The notes under the pieces were generated by a model. That model saw only the letters and a list, made by a program, of their open reading frames with translations, had not been told where the DNA came from and searched no databases. DNA of 64,000 nucleotides from Fontibacillus panacisegetis (GTDB lineage Bacteria > Bacillota > Bacilli > Paenibacillales > Paenibacillaceae), in contig NZ_FNBG01000003.1 of assembly GCF_900102215.1 (NCBI RefSeq), forward strand, positions 142,397-206,396, given 5' to 3'. Positions within the stretch are counted from its first letter, which is position 1, and each line of letters opens with the position of its first letter. Position numbers and translations under genes: made by a program. Shown here in pieces: positions 46,060-54,895 of this stretch.

Positions 46060-46860
46060 CTAAGCCTCCTTCTTGTAAATAGCAACATCAAATACATTGC
46101 CCGGCTGCTGTACCCGGTTCACGATTCTCCACAGCGAAGAGTCTACATCCTGTAACGGGTAATTAAACAAAGATTTCAGACCGTTTCCATATCGCATAGC
46201 GACAACAACATTCCCATTCGTTAATGGGTGCAGCTGCTGTAATAGCTCAAACTTCTCTTTGATCGTTGATGCAAACACGATATGTGTAGCCCTCTGTGTA
46301 AAATCCAGTTGATCGATCGTAATATTCTCTATCCTGATGCTGGAATTTTGACCCAGTAAGCTCACAACATTTCTTGCCAGACCTACTGCTTCCGGATCGA
46401 TATCGATACCAACCACCTCTGCTCCCGTTTTTCTCGCAATAAGCAATGGAGTCATCGGAAATGCCCCCGCCCCAATCAACAGCACCTTGGAGCCAGTAGT
46501 GATCTCAAAGCGGCCAAATTCACTTGCAATACAGGCTTCAATATTATTAAAGTACTCTGCAATGCCCTGCCTGTTTAGCAGAAGCTCCATCGCTCTATAT
46601 TTCTCCATAGCCCAGACGCAATAAGCGGACTGCTCCCTAAGTTCTGCTATGTTCCTGGCTAGCTTATTATTGTTGAATTGACTCTCTACTTGCTTCCATA
46701 TCTCTTCATTCTGTTGATTTAATACAAAAGCCGTAAATTCACCAATCGTCTTCTCCATTTCGCTATAGTTATTGGCATGCTGGTCATATGACATATTCAG
46801 TTCTCTAAATTCGGATAAAAAAGCTTCCATGTGCTGTATCAGCATAGCTGGAGTGGTCAT
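46060..46860 (-). CDS. cntL: Nicotianamine-synthase-like aminobutyryltransferase CntL
   Basis: 266 residues. CntL transfers the alpha-aminobutyrate part of S-adenosylmethionine to the amino group of histidine. The SAM-binding Rossmann motif is KVLLIGAGAFPMTPLLIA with acidic VVGIDIDPEA, and the family's N-terminal helical part precedes it. Length matches S. aureus CntL (about 270). AGAGGGGGAATAGA precedes the ATG. Middle gene of cntK–cntL–cntM–exporter. Confidence 0.85.
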   Translation of the reverse strand: MTTPAMLIQHMEAFLSEFRELNMSYDQHANNYSEMEKTIGEFTAFVLNQQNEEIWKQVESQFNNNKLARNIAELREQSAYCVWAMEKYRAMELLLNRQGIAEYFNNIEACIASEFGRFEITTGSKVLLIGAGAFPMTPLLIARKTGAEVVGIDIDPEAVGLARNVVSLLGQNSSIRIENITIDQLDFTQRATHIVFASTIKEKFELLQQLHPLTNGNVVVAMRYGNGLKSLFNYPLQDVDSSLWRIVNRVQQPGNVFDVAIYKKEA

Positions 46861-46893
46861 TCTATTCCCCCTCTTAGTCCTTATTTATCCAAA

Positions 46894-47715
46894 CTAAACA
46901 AACGCAGTCCCTACAGCAGATATATCAACATGGCCTTGAATCTCCAGACTCGTAATATCTCCCCTGTGACATCGAGCCCAAACCTCAATCATTCCACCCG
47001 GCTGTGTAATTTCAAGATGAATGTCTCTTCCCTCTTTCTTCGCCACATATGCACCTATGGTAGCAACACCAGAGCCACAACCCCGCTCCCAAATCATCGT
47101 GTCCGTATCAGGGATATAAATCAGCGGCGCCAGCTCATGACTTTGCCTCCGATACAGCATAATCCCAAGTGCCGCTTCACCTTGCAGCAGCTCTGGACAT
47201 TTCACCATCCTCCGCGCAAAATCCCTAATAGAGCTGTTAAAACTGTCTACTTCCACTACCGTATGAACAATACCAGGATACCGAGTAACCACAGCCTGTA
47301 TCATCGCGCCGTTGCAGTTGATCATTAGATTATCAATAGCTAAAGGAATCGGCATTTCTGACCTACACAGATATCCGATCTGCTGCGCTTGTACCTGGCA
47401 CATCAATATCCGGTTACTTCCTGACACCTCAAGTGGAACCTCCAGCTGCTGTCCAGGCCGCAAATTCCTTCTCCACGCCATCACCGCCGCTAAAGACATC
47501 GTCGCATTGCCGCAAAACTCTCCAGCCATCATTTGAAGCCGTGCCCAAGCCCCCTCGCATTCCGACAACTCAATAAATCCAACCTGTTCAGCACAAACAT
47601 GGTCATACGCCATCATACGTGAAGCCACTTGCTGGTAAGTATCCCGGGTGTGATGACTCTCCACTAGGATCGTCATATTCTGAGTCGGATTCGTCTTAAT
47701 AAACTTGACCTCCAT
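46894..47715 (-). CDS. cntK: Histidine racemase CntK (DapF-like fold)
   Basis: 273 residues of the diaminopimelate-epimerase fold with the two catalytic cysteines in GEFCGNATMS and ERGCGSGVATIGAYVA. In staphylopine synthesis CntK makes D-histidine for CntL. Its presence separates this locus from pseudopaline/yersinopine systems, which use L-His and lack cntK. First gene of the biosynthesis operon, 108 bp after the Zur-type promoter. Confidence 0.85.
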   Translation of the reverse strand: MEVKFIKTNPTQNMTILVESHHTRDTYQQVASRMMAYDHVCAEQVGFIELSECEGAWARLQMMAGEFCGNATMSLAAVMAWRRNLRPGQQLEVPLEVSGSNRILMCQVQAQQIGYLCRSEMPIPLAIDNLMINCNGAMIQAVVTRYPGIVHTVVEVDSFNSSIRDFARRMVKCPELLQGEAALGIMLYRRQSHELAPLIYIPDTDTMIWERGCGSGVATIGAYVAKKEGRDIHLEITQPGGMIEVWARCHRGDITSLEIQGHVDISAVGTAFV

Positions 47716-47822
47716 CTTGCCCTATACACCTCGATTTCGGAAGAGAATGTAATACAGTAATTCTTTGAGACTGAACGAATACTGGAAGTAACGTTAGATA
47801 AAGGTAAAGAGGTGGGTGTGGT

Positions 47823-47853
47823 TAATCGTAATAATTACTATTAAAAATGTCAA
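47823..47853 (-). promoter_or_regulatory. cntK promoter with Zur-type box
   Basis: Minus strand: TTGACA (47848–47853), 17-bp spacer, TACGAT (47825–47830). A dyad reading TTAATCGTAATAATTACTATTA on plus fills spacer and −10 and matches the Zur consensus TCGTAATNATTACGA at nearly every position. Layout and flanks are the same as at cntA. Confidence 0.8.
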
Positions 47854-47883
47854 TATTTTCTTTTTAAAACTATTTAAAAATGC

Positions 47884-47919
47884 AAAAAAGCCCTCAGCAA
47901 TAACCATTGACTGAAGGCT
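47884..47919 (-). terminator. Terminator of the lipoprotein gene
   Basis: Minus strand AGCCTTCAG...CTGAGGGCT, 9 pairs with one G·U, inner CAAT/ATTG, then TTTTTT. It insulates the cntK promoter from upstream transcription. Confidence 0.8.
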
Positions 47920-47958
47920 CTCTTATTCATTTATGCTATTCGTATCGATTTAGGTTGA

Positions 47959-48507
47959 TTATTGTACCTTTGTCTCTCCGGTCACTTTGCCATCAAGTAC
48001 TGCAGTAGCTTTTACATCTTCATTTGCAAAGTTGAGGTTACCATCGATCGTTGCAGTTTCATGCAAGTTAAAACCATTTGCTTCTACGTACACGTCACCC
48101 TTTATTGTTCCGCCTTGAACCTTCAAGTTTTCACTTTGTACAGTAAATTTAGGTACAGTTAGTGTATATTGTGCAGTAATGTTCTTGTCTGCATCTTGAG
48201 CGTACAATGCAATCTTACGATAGATATCGCCGTCTGCTGCACCTTTATTACGGAATTCCCCAGCTACAACAACATCTTTATCAAGTGTAAGGTCATTAAG
48301 AGTAGCAACAATCCAGGTTCCTTCTGTACTCACTGCCTTAACAAAAGCTTCGCCATCGTTCACAATGGATGCCGTTGTTACAGCATCTGTTGTCTCAGCA
48401 GTTGCTGGTGGTTGTGTTGCATTCGAAGCACTTTCCTTATTTCCACCACAACCAGACAATAATGCAATTGCGACCCCAGCCACCAATAATCCTCTAAACA
48501 GTTTCAC
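47959..48507 (-). CDS. Lipoprotein with bactofilin-like beta repeats
   Basis: 182 residues. Lipoprotein signal VAIALLSGCGGNK, a Thr/Ala-rich linker, then a domain whose end shows short hexapeptide-like repeats (GGTIKGDVYVEANGF, ATIDGNLNFANEDVKA, AVLDGKVTGE) as in polymer-forming/bactofilin proteins. It would sit on the outer face of the membrane. GTG start preceded by TTGGAGGGGTTACT. Role unknown. Confidence 0.65.
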   Translation of the reverse strand: MKLFRGLLVAGVAIALLSGCGGNKESASNATQPPATAETTDAVTTASIVNDGEAFVKAVSTEGTWIVATLNDLTLDKDVVVAGEFRNKGAADGDIYRKIALYAQDADKNITAQYTLTVPKFTVQSENLKVQGGTIKGDVYVEANGFNLHETATIDGNLNFANEDVKATAVLDGKVTGETKVQ

Positions 48508-48641
48508 AGTAACCCCTCCAACTTTATATTTATTATGACTCTAGTATATATCTAAAATTGAAGGTAATAATGTGCCAGTTTTCACAATATTGTGTCAGTT
48601 TTTAATTTTCACGGAGGAAAATGTTGACAATGATACTTTTG

Positions 48642-49844
48642 TCATTGCATTATTATTTTAGAATAATCATCTAAACACTCTGTACCTAAATACCTGCTGA
48701 AATCGTAGATAGCCGTATGGATAGCATCATGTAAATCATTTGTGACTTTCATACCTGGCTCCCACCACCAATTTTTGATGGTAAAAGGGGTTTTTGTATT
48801 CATCTTCTCTGGTTCAAATCTTGCAATCAGTTGATCACCATAGAGAACGGGCAGAACATAATATCCATATTTACGTTTCTCTGCAGGCGTGTATACTTCC
48901 CAACGATATTCAAAATCAAATAGCTGTTTAACCATTTCCCGATCCCAGAGAACGTTATCGAGAGGTGCTAGAAACCTGATTTGATCGTTTTTGCTAGTGT
49001 TCGTAAAATGATGTTCGTCACCCTTTTTGATGTAAAATGGGGTTTTAATGTCTTCGACATACAACCGTATGATTTCACCTGCTTCACATAGCTCATTCAA
49101 GGTTTGTTCTCTCTTTACCTTATCCGAGAGGAAATGTCCTTGCCATGCGCCTCCATTTTTGTCCCACACCATCCCTACACTGCTGACCCGCCGCTTAATA
49201 TACCAGAGTAAAAATTCCTCCTCACCTTTAATAGAATCCGTCTTAAGCAGATGTGAAGGTAATACATTTTCCGTAAAATCATATTGTTTCTGCGTTCCAT
49301 TCTTGTTAACAACACATAACTCGCCAATAGTATAAAGATAGTCCAACGCAGCACTGGATAATTTCTTGTGACCCCAACGGTTTTCATTGTTTTGACCCAT
49401 CGAAATAGAAATATCCTTAGAGCCGATCGCACCATTTTTTCTAATATGATCCCGCACATCATCAAGTATTTCCAGAGCATCCAGCTGGTTTCGATGGGCT
49501 AATGTGTTTTTTGTGCTCATTCCACTCGCTGCTCTTATTCTTTCAAACTTAGAATAGTCTTCAGATAAGTAGATACACATCTCTTTATCAACCCCGTCTA
49601 CCAGGAGATGTTCCTTATATAAAAGCTTCTTCAGCATTTCCGGTTTGTAATCCGTTATTTTAGACTGCAGCACCAAATCAGCATTTCTCCCCACTACATG
49701 AAGAGGGTCATATTGAATGCTCCTCACTTTAGTAAAGTATTGTATGACACCTTCTGAACCACTATAGTGTTGACTGCCGTTTAAATTGTGATAATTTACA
49801 AGAAATCGTCTAGCTTCGTCTTTGGTTATACACTCACTTTTCAC
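48642..49844 (-). CDS. AlkZ/YcaQ-type winged-helix DNA glycosylase family protein
   Basis: 400 residues of the HTH_42 family (AlkZ, E. coli YcaQ), which unhook interstrand crosslinks or bulky alkyl adducts from DNA. The catalytic-type motif is QYD in VRSIQYDPLHVVGRNADLVL, the YcaQ-like Q-x-D form and not the Q-x-Q of AlkZ from producers. C-terminal FLAPLDNVLWDREMVKQLFD and YYVLPVLYGDQLIARFEPEK are typical. GTG start after AAGGAGGGATAAC. Single gene. Confidence 0.82.
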   Translation of the reverse strand: MKSECITKDEARRFLVNYHNLNGSQHYSGSEGVIQYFTKVRSIQYDPLHVVGRNADLVLQSKITDYKPEMLKKLLYKEHLLVDGVDKEMCIYLSEDYSKFERIRAASGMSTKNTLAHRNQLDALEILDDVRDHIRKNGAIGSKDISISMGQNNENRWGHKKLSSAALDYLYTIGELCVVNKNGTQKQYDFTENVLPSHLLKTDSIKGEEEFLLWYIKRRVSSVGMVWDKNGGAWQGHFLSDKVKREQTLNELCEAGEIIRLYVEDIKTPFYIKKGDEHHFTNTSKNDQIRFLAPLDNVLWDREMVKQLFDFEYRWEVYTPAEKRKYGYYVLPVLYGDQLIARFEPEKMNTKTPFTIKNWWWEPGMKVTNDLHDAIHTAIYDFSRYLGTECLDDYSKIIMQ

Positions 49845-49931
49845 GTTATCCCTCCTTATATGAATTTCTTTATTTTAACAGGACAAAGGCGACAACAGTT
49901 TGTCGTATATTATTGATTTATAACTTCTACC

Positions 49932-50786
49932 TCATTTGCTTTTGCGTGTCATATTCAAAACGGCCAGTCCAAAACAGACAACCGTTGTCACGATTAGAAC
50001 AAGAATACTGATCCAAGCGGTTACCTCATAATCGCCAAAATAATAGGTTACACCCATCATTTTCTCAAATTCAATCAAAGTCTCAGCGGGTGCTCCTGCA
50101 AAAGCCTCAGAGAGGGGGACATCCATAATAACCTGCCGAAAAATAGATACAGCGTGTGATACAGGGAATATTTTGATCACGAACTGAACAGCATCCGGTA
50201 AAGCTCCAACTGGGAGGTAGATCCCTGTCATAAAACCGATCAGTGTCCCGATTACCGTACTCGCTGTAGCAAATGCATTATTGCTTTTAAAGAAGGAGAC
50301 TACAAAAAAGACGATGGATGTATTGACAAGAGTACAAACCAATATAAGCCCGAAAACCTTACCAAACGCCACTACAGACAGCAATTTACCGCCATTGGCC
50401 ACGATATAAATTTCCACTAATACAAGTGCTACAACACTCATGATGCAACCGATCAGAAATGCACTAATCACATATCCACCGGCGATGCTGCTTCTGCTTA
50501 CAGGTGCGGAATTAAAATCCTTGATAATTTTCTTTTCCCGATCACTGACGAGCGTGCCAAAGGCACCCATGGTTGTTGTTACAGAAGTTACTGCCAACAG
50601 CCCCGCCATAATCCAACTATCCATAAGAAAGCGAATATTTGCTATTTCCTTATATTCACTCGTCCACACATCGCCCAAAAACAAGGCATATAGACCAATA
50701 ATAATAAACACAGCAAGCAACGAGAAGAACACTGTACTTTTATCTTTGAAAAAGAGGAGGAGATTTCGTTTAGCGAACCCAATCAT
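49932..50786 (-). CDS. ABC-2 type permease (DrrB-like)
   Basis: 284 residues, six membrane segments, with the ABC-2 family centre (FGTLVSDREKKIIKDFNSAP) and C-terminal FGLAVLNMTRKSK. The ATG overlaps the ATPase stop by 4 bp. Forms a Drr-type exporter with the ATPase 50783–51697. The substrate is unknown; the related family handles drugs and lipids. Confidence 0.85.
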   Translation of the reverse strand: MIGFAKRNLLLFFKDKSTVFFSLLAVFIIIGLYALFLGDVWTSEYKEIANIRFLMDSWIMAGLLAVTSVTTTMGAFGTLVSDREKKIIKDFNSAPVSRSSIAGGYVISAFLIGCIMSVVALVLVEIYIVANGGKLLSVVAFGKVFGLILVCTLVNTSIVFFVVSFFKSNNAFATASTVIGTLIGFMTGIYLPVGALPDAVQFVIKIFPVSHAVSIFRQVIMDVPLSEAFAGAPAETLIEFEKMMGVTYYFGDYEVTAWISILVLIVTTVVCFGLAVLNMTRKSK

Positions 50787-51697
50787 TGTCTAAGCTCCTT
50801 TCCAGTTATACCTATAAAAGCATCATCCATCGTTCCATTTAGAACTTCGAAGCCTTTTATGTACGGTTTGCATTGTTCAAGAATCGGTAATGCAGCCAAT
50901 GTGGATGGAATATTTATTGTTATTTTATCGACCTTTTGGGTAAATTCGATTTGTGCTTCTGTCAGGAACTCCGTCAATGCCTCAATATCTCCTGAGAAAA
51001 GGTTTAATTGATCGCTGGCGTACCTGTTTTTTAATTCGGTTGGTGTTCCCTTTGCCGCAATGTTACCATTATCGATCACGACGACATAATCCGCATCAGC
51101 CGCTTCCTCCATATAATGTGTGGTTAGAAATACTGTCATGTTATTTTCTTTTTGCAGCTTTTTAATGATTTCCCACACATTTTTTCTGGTTTGAGGGTCA
51201 AGCCCCGTTGTAGGTTCATCTAATATTAAAATGGTTGGTGTATGTACAAGTGCGCGCGCAATATCGGCACGTCGGCGCTGACCGCCTGACAGATTTCCGT
51301 AAGGACGTTTCAAGAACTCGGTTACACCCGCTGCTTCCGCCGCTTTTTGCACGGATTCCGCCAACTTTGTTCCTTTCGCCCCATAAAAGCCGCCCCTGAT
51401 TTTCATATTTTCTTCTACTGTCAGTAAAGAATCCAGCAATCCGTCTTGAAATACAGCGCCGATGACGGAGCGTATCTTATCATCGTCTTTACCCAAATGG
51501 TAACCATCTATAGTAATCGTGCCAGAATCGGGCTTAAGAAATGTACAAATAATATCAATCGTTGTTGATTTCCCGGCCCCGTTAGGACCTAAAAAGGCGA
51601 ACATCTTCCCCCTCTCCACGTAAAAGCTAATATCTTTAACCGCTTGCACATTGCCATACGATTTGCTTAAGTTCTTCACTTCAATAATTGGCTCCAT
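50783..51697 (-). CDS. ABC transporter ATP-binding protein (DrrA-like)
   Basis: 304 residues. Walker A GPNGAGKST, signature LSGGQRRR, Walker B LILDEPTTGLDPQT, H-loop TTHYMEEA, and a C-terminal regulatory extension typical of DrrA. GGGGTGAATCAGCT precedes the ATG. No dedicated regulator adjoins it. Confidence 0.9.
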   Translation of the reverse strand: MEPIIEVKNLSKSYGNVQAVKDISFYVERGKMFAFLGPNGAGKSTTIDIICTFLKPDSGTITIDGYHLGKDDDKIRSVIGAVFQDGLLDSLLTVEENMKIRGGFYGAKGTKLAESVQKAAEAAGVTEFLKRPYGNLSGGQRRRADIARALVHTPTILILDEPTTGLDPQTRKNVWEIIKKLQKENNMTVFLTTHYMEEAADADYVVVIDNGNIAAKGTPTELKNRYASDQLNLFSGDIEALTEFLTEAQIEFTQKVDKITINIPSTLAALPILEQCKPYIKGFEVLNGTMDDAFIGITGKELRQ

Positions 51698-51838
51698 AGC
51701 TGATTCACCCCATGTTCAATTGTCATTGTATAACCCTTCCATAATAGGCTTGATTCTACAATGATAGCTCGTTATCCAAAGCAACTCAATGATCAATAAT
51801 ACAACACCAACAGATCATTGTGTAAATAGTCCCTCGCA

Positions 51839-52363
51839 TCATATCCAAAAAGTCGGATACTGCCGTTTCTTGTCCATGTTATTCACTAATAACGCAACCA
51901 ATACAATAACAACAGCACCAATCAGCACTGGGGCAAATAGAAACGACCATCCGCTGCCTGCCATAATCACCACTAACGGATTTGCACCAGCTGGTGGATG
52001 TGTTGTCTTCGTCAACATCATTAACCCAATGGCGAGGCCCACCGCAGCAGCCATAACAAGAATGCCCTGCCCAAAAAGATGGTACATAACCAAGCCTACA
52101 AAGGTTGAGATCATATGCCCTCCTATGATGTTCCGAGGTTGAGACAACGGCGCATCCCACACTCCAAATGCAAGTACACAACTTGCACCAAAAGGGGCCA
52201 TAATCCATGCTTCTACCGTAAACTCCGTTAAAAAAGCTAAAATCGCAATCGAGATAAATCCGCCCACCGCACCGATCAGAGCATTTGCCGGCAGCACTTT
52301 TAGTGGTGTTCTGCCCTTCCCTTTCATTTTTTCAAAAAATGCTGAAGCCTGATTTCCACTCAT
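51839..52363 (-). CDS. HPP-family integral membrane protein
   Basis: 174 residues with four to five membrane segments and the name-giving motif THPPAGANPL, plus APFGASCVLAFGVWDAPLSQ and PRNIIGGHMIS. Plant and cyanobacterial relatives transport nitrite; the substrate in Firmicutes is unproven. AGGAGTGATTAAAA precedes the ATG. It is divergent from the GntR gene at 52486, with paired inverted motifs between them. Confidence 0.88.
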   Translation of the reverse strand: MSGNQASAFFEKMKGKGRTPLKVLPANALIGAVGGFISIAILAFLTEFTVEAWIMAPFGASCVLAFGVWDAPLSQPRNIIGGHMISTFVGLVMYHLFGQGILVMAAAVGLAIGLMMLTKTTHPPAGANPLVVIMAGSGWSFLFAPVLIGAVVIVLVALLVNNMDKKRQYPTFWI

Positions 52364-52381
52364 TTTTAATCACTCCTATAT

Positions 52382-52471
52382 ACATAGTTATCTAGTGATT
52401 TAGTTATATAATATGTCATTCGGGTTGTCAATAGCCTCAACAGAAACTATAATATAACTAGTTAACTATGT
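52382..52471. promoter_or_regulatory. Paired inverted operator motifs between HPP gene and GntR gene
   Basis: ACATAGTTATCTAGT (52382–52396, plus) and ACATAGTTAACTAGT (52457–52471, minus) are 14/15 identical and face each other, one next to each divergent gene. The second also contains the near-palindrome ACTAGTTAACTATGT. Likely binding sites of the GntR protein for both promoters. Confidence 0.65.
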
Positions 52472-52485
52472 AATGGGGTGTTTTT

Positions 52486-53460
52486 ATGAATCATAAAGAG
52501 CTGCTTCTAAAAATTGATCCAAACATGACCTTCAGTGTGAATACGCAAATCAAGGAACAGCTTAAATGGATGATTGGTACTGGAGAAATCGAATCCGGAG
52601 ACATGCTGCCTGCTGCCAGTCAATTGGCCAATGAATTGGGGCTGAATCGAAATACGATCAATTGGGTATACAATCAACTGCGTGATGAAGGCATCGTTTC
52701 GATGCATAAGGGCCGGGGTACAATTGTATGTAATAGCCCTGAGGTTGAGCAGTTGAAAAGAGAGCGTGTGCCCATGTTGCGTTTGCTAACGGATACTATT
52801 CACCATGCGCAATCGGAAGGCATTGAATTGCACGATTTTTTCATAGCCGGTCTTGCTTATGTTTTGCAGCACAACACAGGAACAACCAAAGCGCAGCGTA
52901 TTGTTTTTGTGGAATGTAAAGAACATGATCACCCCTTTTATGTAAAGGAAATTGAACGAATCACCGGTTGTGAGATCCTTCCACTATTTCTGGAGGATTT
53001 ATCATCGGGCGAGGTCAATCTTGCAGATGTGCTTGTCCCAAGCGACATAGTTGTAACCACATTAAATCATGCCGATCAAGTAAAGATGCTTGTATCTCAG
53101 TATGATCATAAAGTTCACGTGATAGGCGCAACGGTTGAACCATCGGCCCTGATCCATATGGCAAGATTAAATGCTGAGGCCAGCGTGGCATTTATATGTC
53201 TCGGGAAAAGTGGCGGAGAATGGATGGCTAGTCGAGTCGAGGAAGCAGGTATTCACCTGAAGCAAGCAAACACTGTAGGGTTATATGGCGCAGATAAAGA
53301 GCTGGTTGCTAGCATTTTGGAGCAATCTGATCAAATCTATGCTTCCTCTGCTGTATTTCCAGCGGTCAAACAAATGCTGCCTGATAAAGTCGAACTCTAC
53401 CCCATGCACCTGGAGAAGAGCAGCGAGAATCTTTTGAAGGAGATTACGCGTGAGCAATAA
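52486..53460 (+). CDS. GntR-family regulator with a ligand-binding-type C-terminus
   Basis: 324 residues. N-terminal winged helix (AASQLANELGLNRNTINWVY), then about 240 residues of alpha/beta type that match neither FCD nor UTRA nor aminotransferase MocR domains in an obvious way. The latter reads like a periplasmic-binding-like or sugar-isomerase-like fold (VLVPSDIVVTTLNHADQVKM). GGGGTGTTTTT precedes the ATG. Probable regulator of itself and the HPP gene. Confidence 0.75.
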   Translation: MNHKELLLKIDPNMTFSVNTQIKEQLKWMIGTGEIESGDMLPAASQLANELGLNRNTINWVYNQLRDEGIVSMHKGRGTIVCNSPEVEQLKRERVPMLRLLTDTIHHAQSEGIELHDFFIAGLAYVLQHNTGTTKAQRIVFVECKEHDHPFYVKEIERITGCEILPLFLEDLSSGEVNLADVLVPSDIVVTTLNHADQVKMLVSQYDHKVHVIGATVEPSALIHMARLNAEASVAFICLGKSGGEWMASRVEEAGIHLKQANTVGLYGADKELVASILEQSDQIYASSAVFPAVKQMLPDKVELYPMHLEKSSENLLKEITREQ

Positions 53461-53466
53461 CTTAAA

Positions 53467-53503
53467 AAGGACCCAAAAGCATTGTTCTTTTGGGCCCCTT
53501 TTC
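53467..53503 (+). terminator. Terminator after the GntR gene
   Basis: CCCAAAAG–CATTGTT–CTTTTGGG, extended by GG/CC, followed by CCTTTTCT. Confidence 0.85.
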
Positions 53504-53612
53504 TATGCAGATGGTGGAGTTTGAAACTTCTCTCGAAGCTTATGAAAAATAATCGATTGATGCATTTCTTCTGATTGCTTATACGGAAAAATAATTTTAG
53601 ATTTCTTCATGG

Positions 53613-53795
53613 CTATATATTCTTCATCTTCTCATCTATATGATTAACAGTCGAAACATCAGGTATATCCACTGCTTCCGTTTTCGTAACCGTTTGATCA
53701 ACCTTCACTTGCTCAGTTGCCGCAGTTCCGCAAGCCGTCGTCACCAAAAACAGCATCACTACAATAAAGGCACGTTTAATAAGTTCAATTAACAT
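53613..53795 (-). CDS. Small lipoprotein, 60 residues
   Basis: MLIELIKRAFIVVMLFLVTT followed by lipobox Cys (TTACGTAA) and a 39-residue Thr/Val/Asp-rich mature part. GGAGCTGA lies close before the ATG. A second 35-codon frame (MKKSKIIFPYKQSEE...) begins 7 nt after its stop, so the protein may once have been longer. Function unknown. Confidence 0.5.
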   Translation of the reverse strand: MLIELIKRAFIVVMLFLVTTACGTAATEQVKVDQTVTKTEAVDIPDVSTVNHIDEKMKNI

Positions 53796-53855
53796 TCAGC
53801 TCCAAACACGTTATGTATAGTACCTTCTTTTTATCGTCAGTTTTTGGGTACTATT

Positions 53856-54755
53856 TTAGATTCCATTGAGCAACTCTGATAGCCTGGCCGTGAACTCTTC
53901 TACCATCCTTGTGGCTTGTTCTTTTTTTCTAGTGATTCTCCCTAAAATAACCGGATCGGAATGATACTGCTTCAATGGAATAGTCACGATCTGTTTTTGA
54001 TAGCTTGCAGGCAAAGAATGCAGGATAAAATCAGGTCCAATCGTAATGGTATCTCCTTTAACAACCATTTGATATAAGGCCTCCATATTGTTGCTTGATA
54101 GGGCAATACGGTTTGAAGGATGCTCAGATACCAAATGTTGAGCAATCCGTTCGATATCTTCATCTTTATAAAGGACAAATACTTCATTCTTTAAATCTTC
54201 AGCAGTTACCGTGTTCAAAAAACGAAGCGATGAATTCTTGTTCACAATCAATACGGCATTGCCTTGTATTATAGGCATCCAGTCCAAAGAAGCATCCTGT
54301 TGCTGCTTAGAGCTGTAAGAAATCAAACCCATACTTGCATGCCCTTCATTGACGTGATTCATTACTGTCTGCGTATCTCCCTCTATCATTTGAACATTGA
54401 GCAAAGGATATTTTCCAGCAAATTCAATAGTAGTCTGGACAACCTGTGGAACCAATCCAGGTATGGTGGAAATGATAATATTTTCTGAATATTCCTCTTT
54501 AAGATGTGAAAGTTCTTGCTTCATCAAATCCACGCTTTTGAGAATGGATGCTGCGTGTTGAAGTACAAGCTGTCCTTCTTTCGTTGGAACAATCCCTTTC
54601 TTCGTGCGATGAAAGATCACGGTATCCAATTCTTCTTCCAGCTGCCGTACCGATTGGCTAATCGTGGGTACTGTCATATGATGCACACTAGCAGCCTTAG
54701 TAAAAGACCCATAACCCGCAGCCGTAATCAAATATTGTAGTTGTATAATATTCAT
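53856..54755 (-). CDS. LysR-family transcriptional regulator
   Basis: 299 residues: N-terminal helix-turn-helix (LQYLITAAGYGSFTKAASVH, HHMTVPTISQSVRQLEEEL) and the substrate-binding domain with effector cleft. Divergent from the esterase gene at 54896, the usual arrangement for a LysR protein and its target. AAGGATGAGAATTC precedes the ATG. Confidence 0.92.
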   Translation of the reverse strand: MNIIQLQYLITAAGYGSFTKAASVHHMTVPTISQSVRQLEEELDTVIFHRTKKGIVPTKEGQLVLQHAASILKSVDLMKQELSHLKEEYSENIIISTIPGLVPQVVQTTIEFAGKYPLLNVQMIEGDTQTVMNHVNEGHASMGLISYSSKQQQDASLDWMPIIQGNAVLIVNKNSSLRFLNTVTAEDLKNEVFVLYKDEDIERIAQHLVSEHPSNRIALSSNNMEALYQMVVKGDTITIGPDFILHSLPASYQKQIVTIPLKQYHSDPVILGRITRKKEQATRMVEEFTARLSELLNGI

Positions 54756-54895
54756 GAATTCTCATCCTTAAAAATATATTTAGGTTGATTAATTATAATT
54801 AAATATATTTTATCATGATGAATTGGTATTATACATATATCAAGGGAAGTTCTATAGTTGATATGAGTTGTATCCACAGCAAGGAGGTCAGCAGG

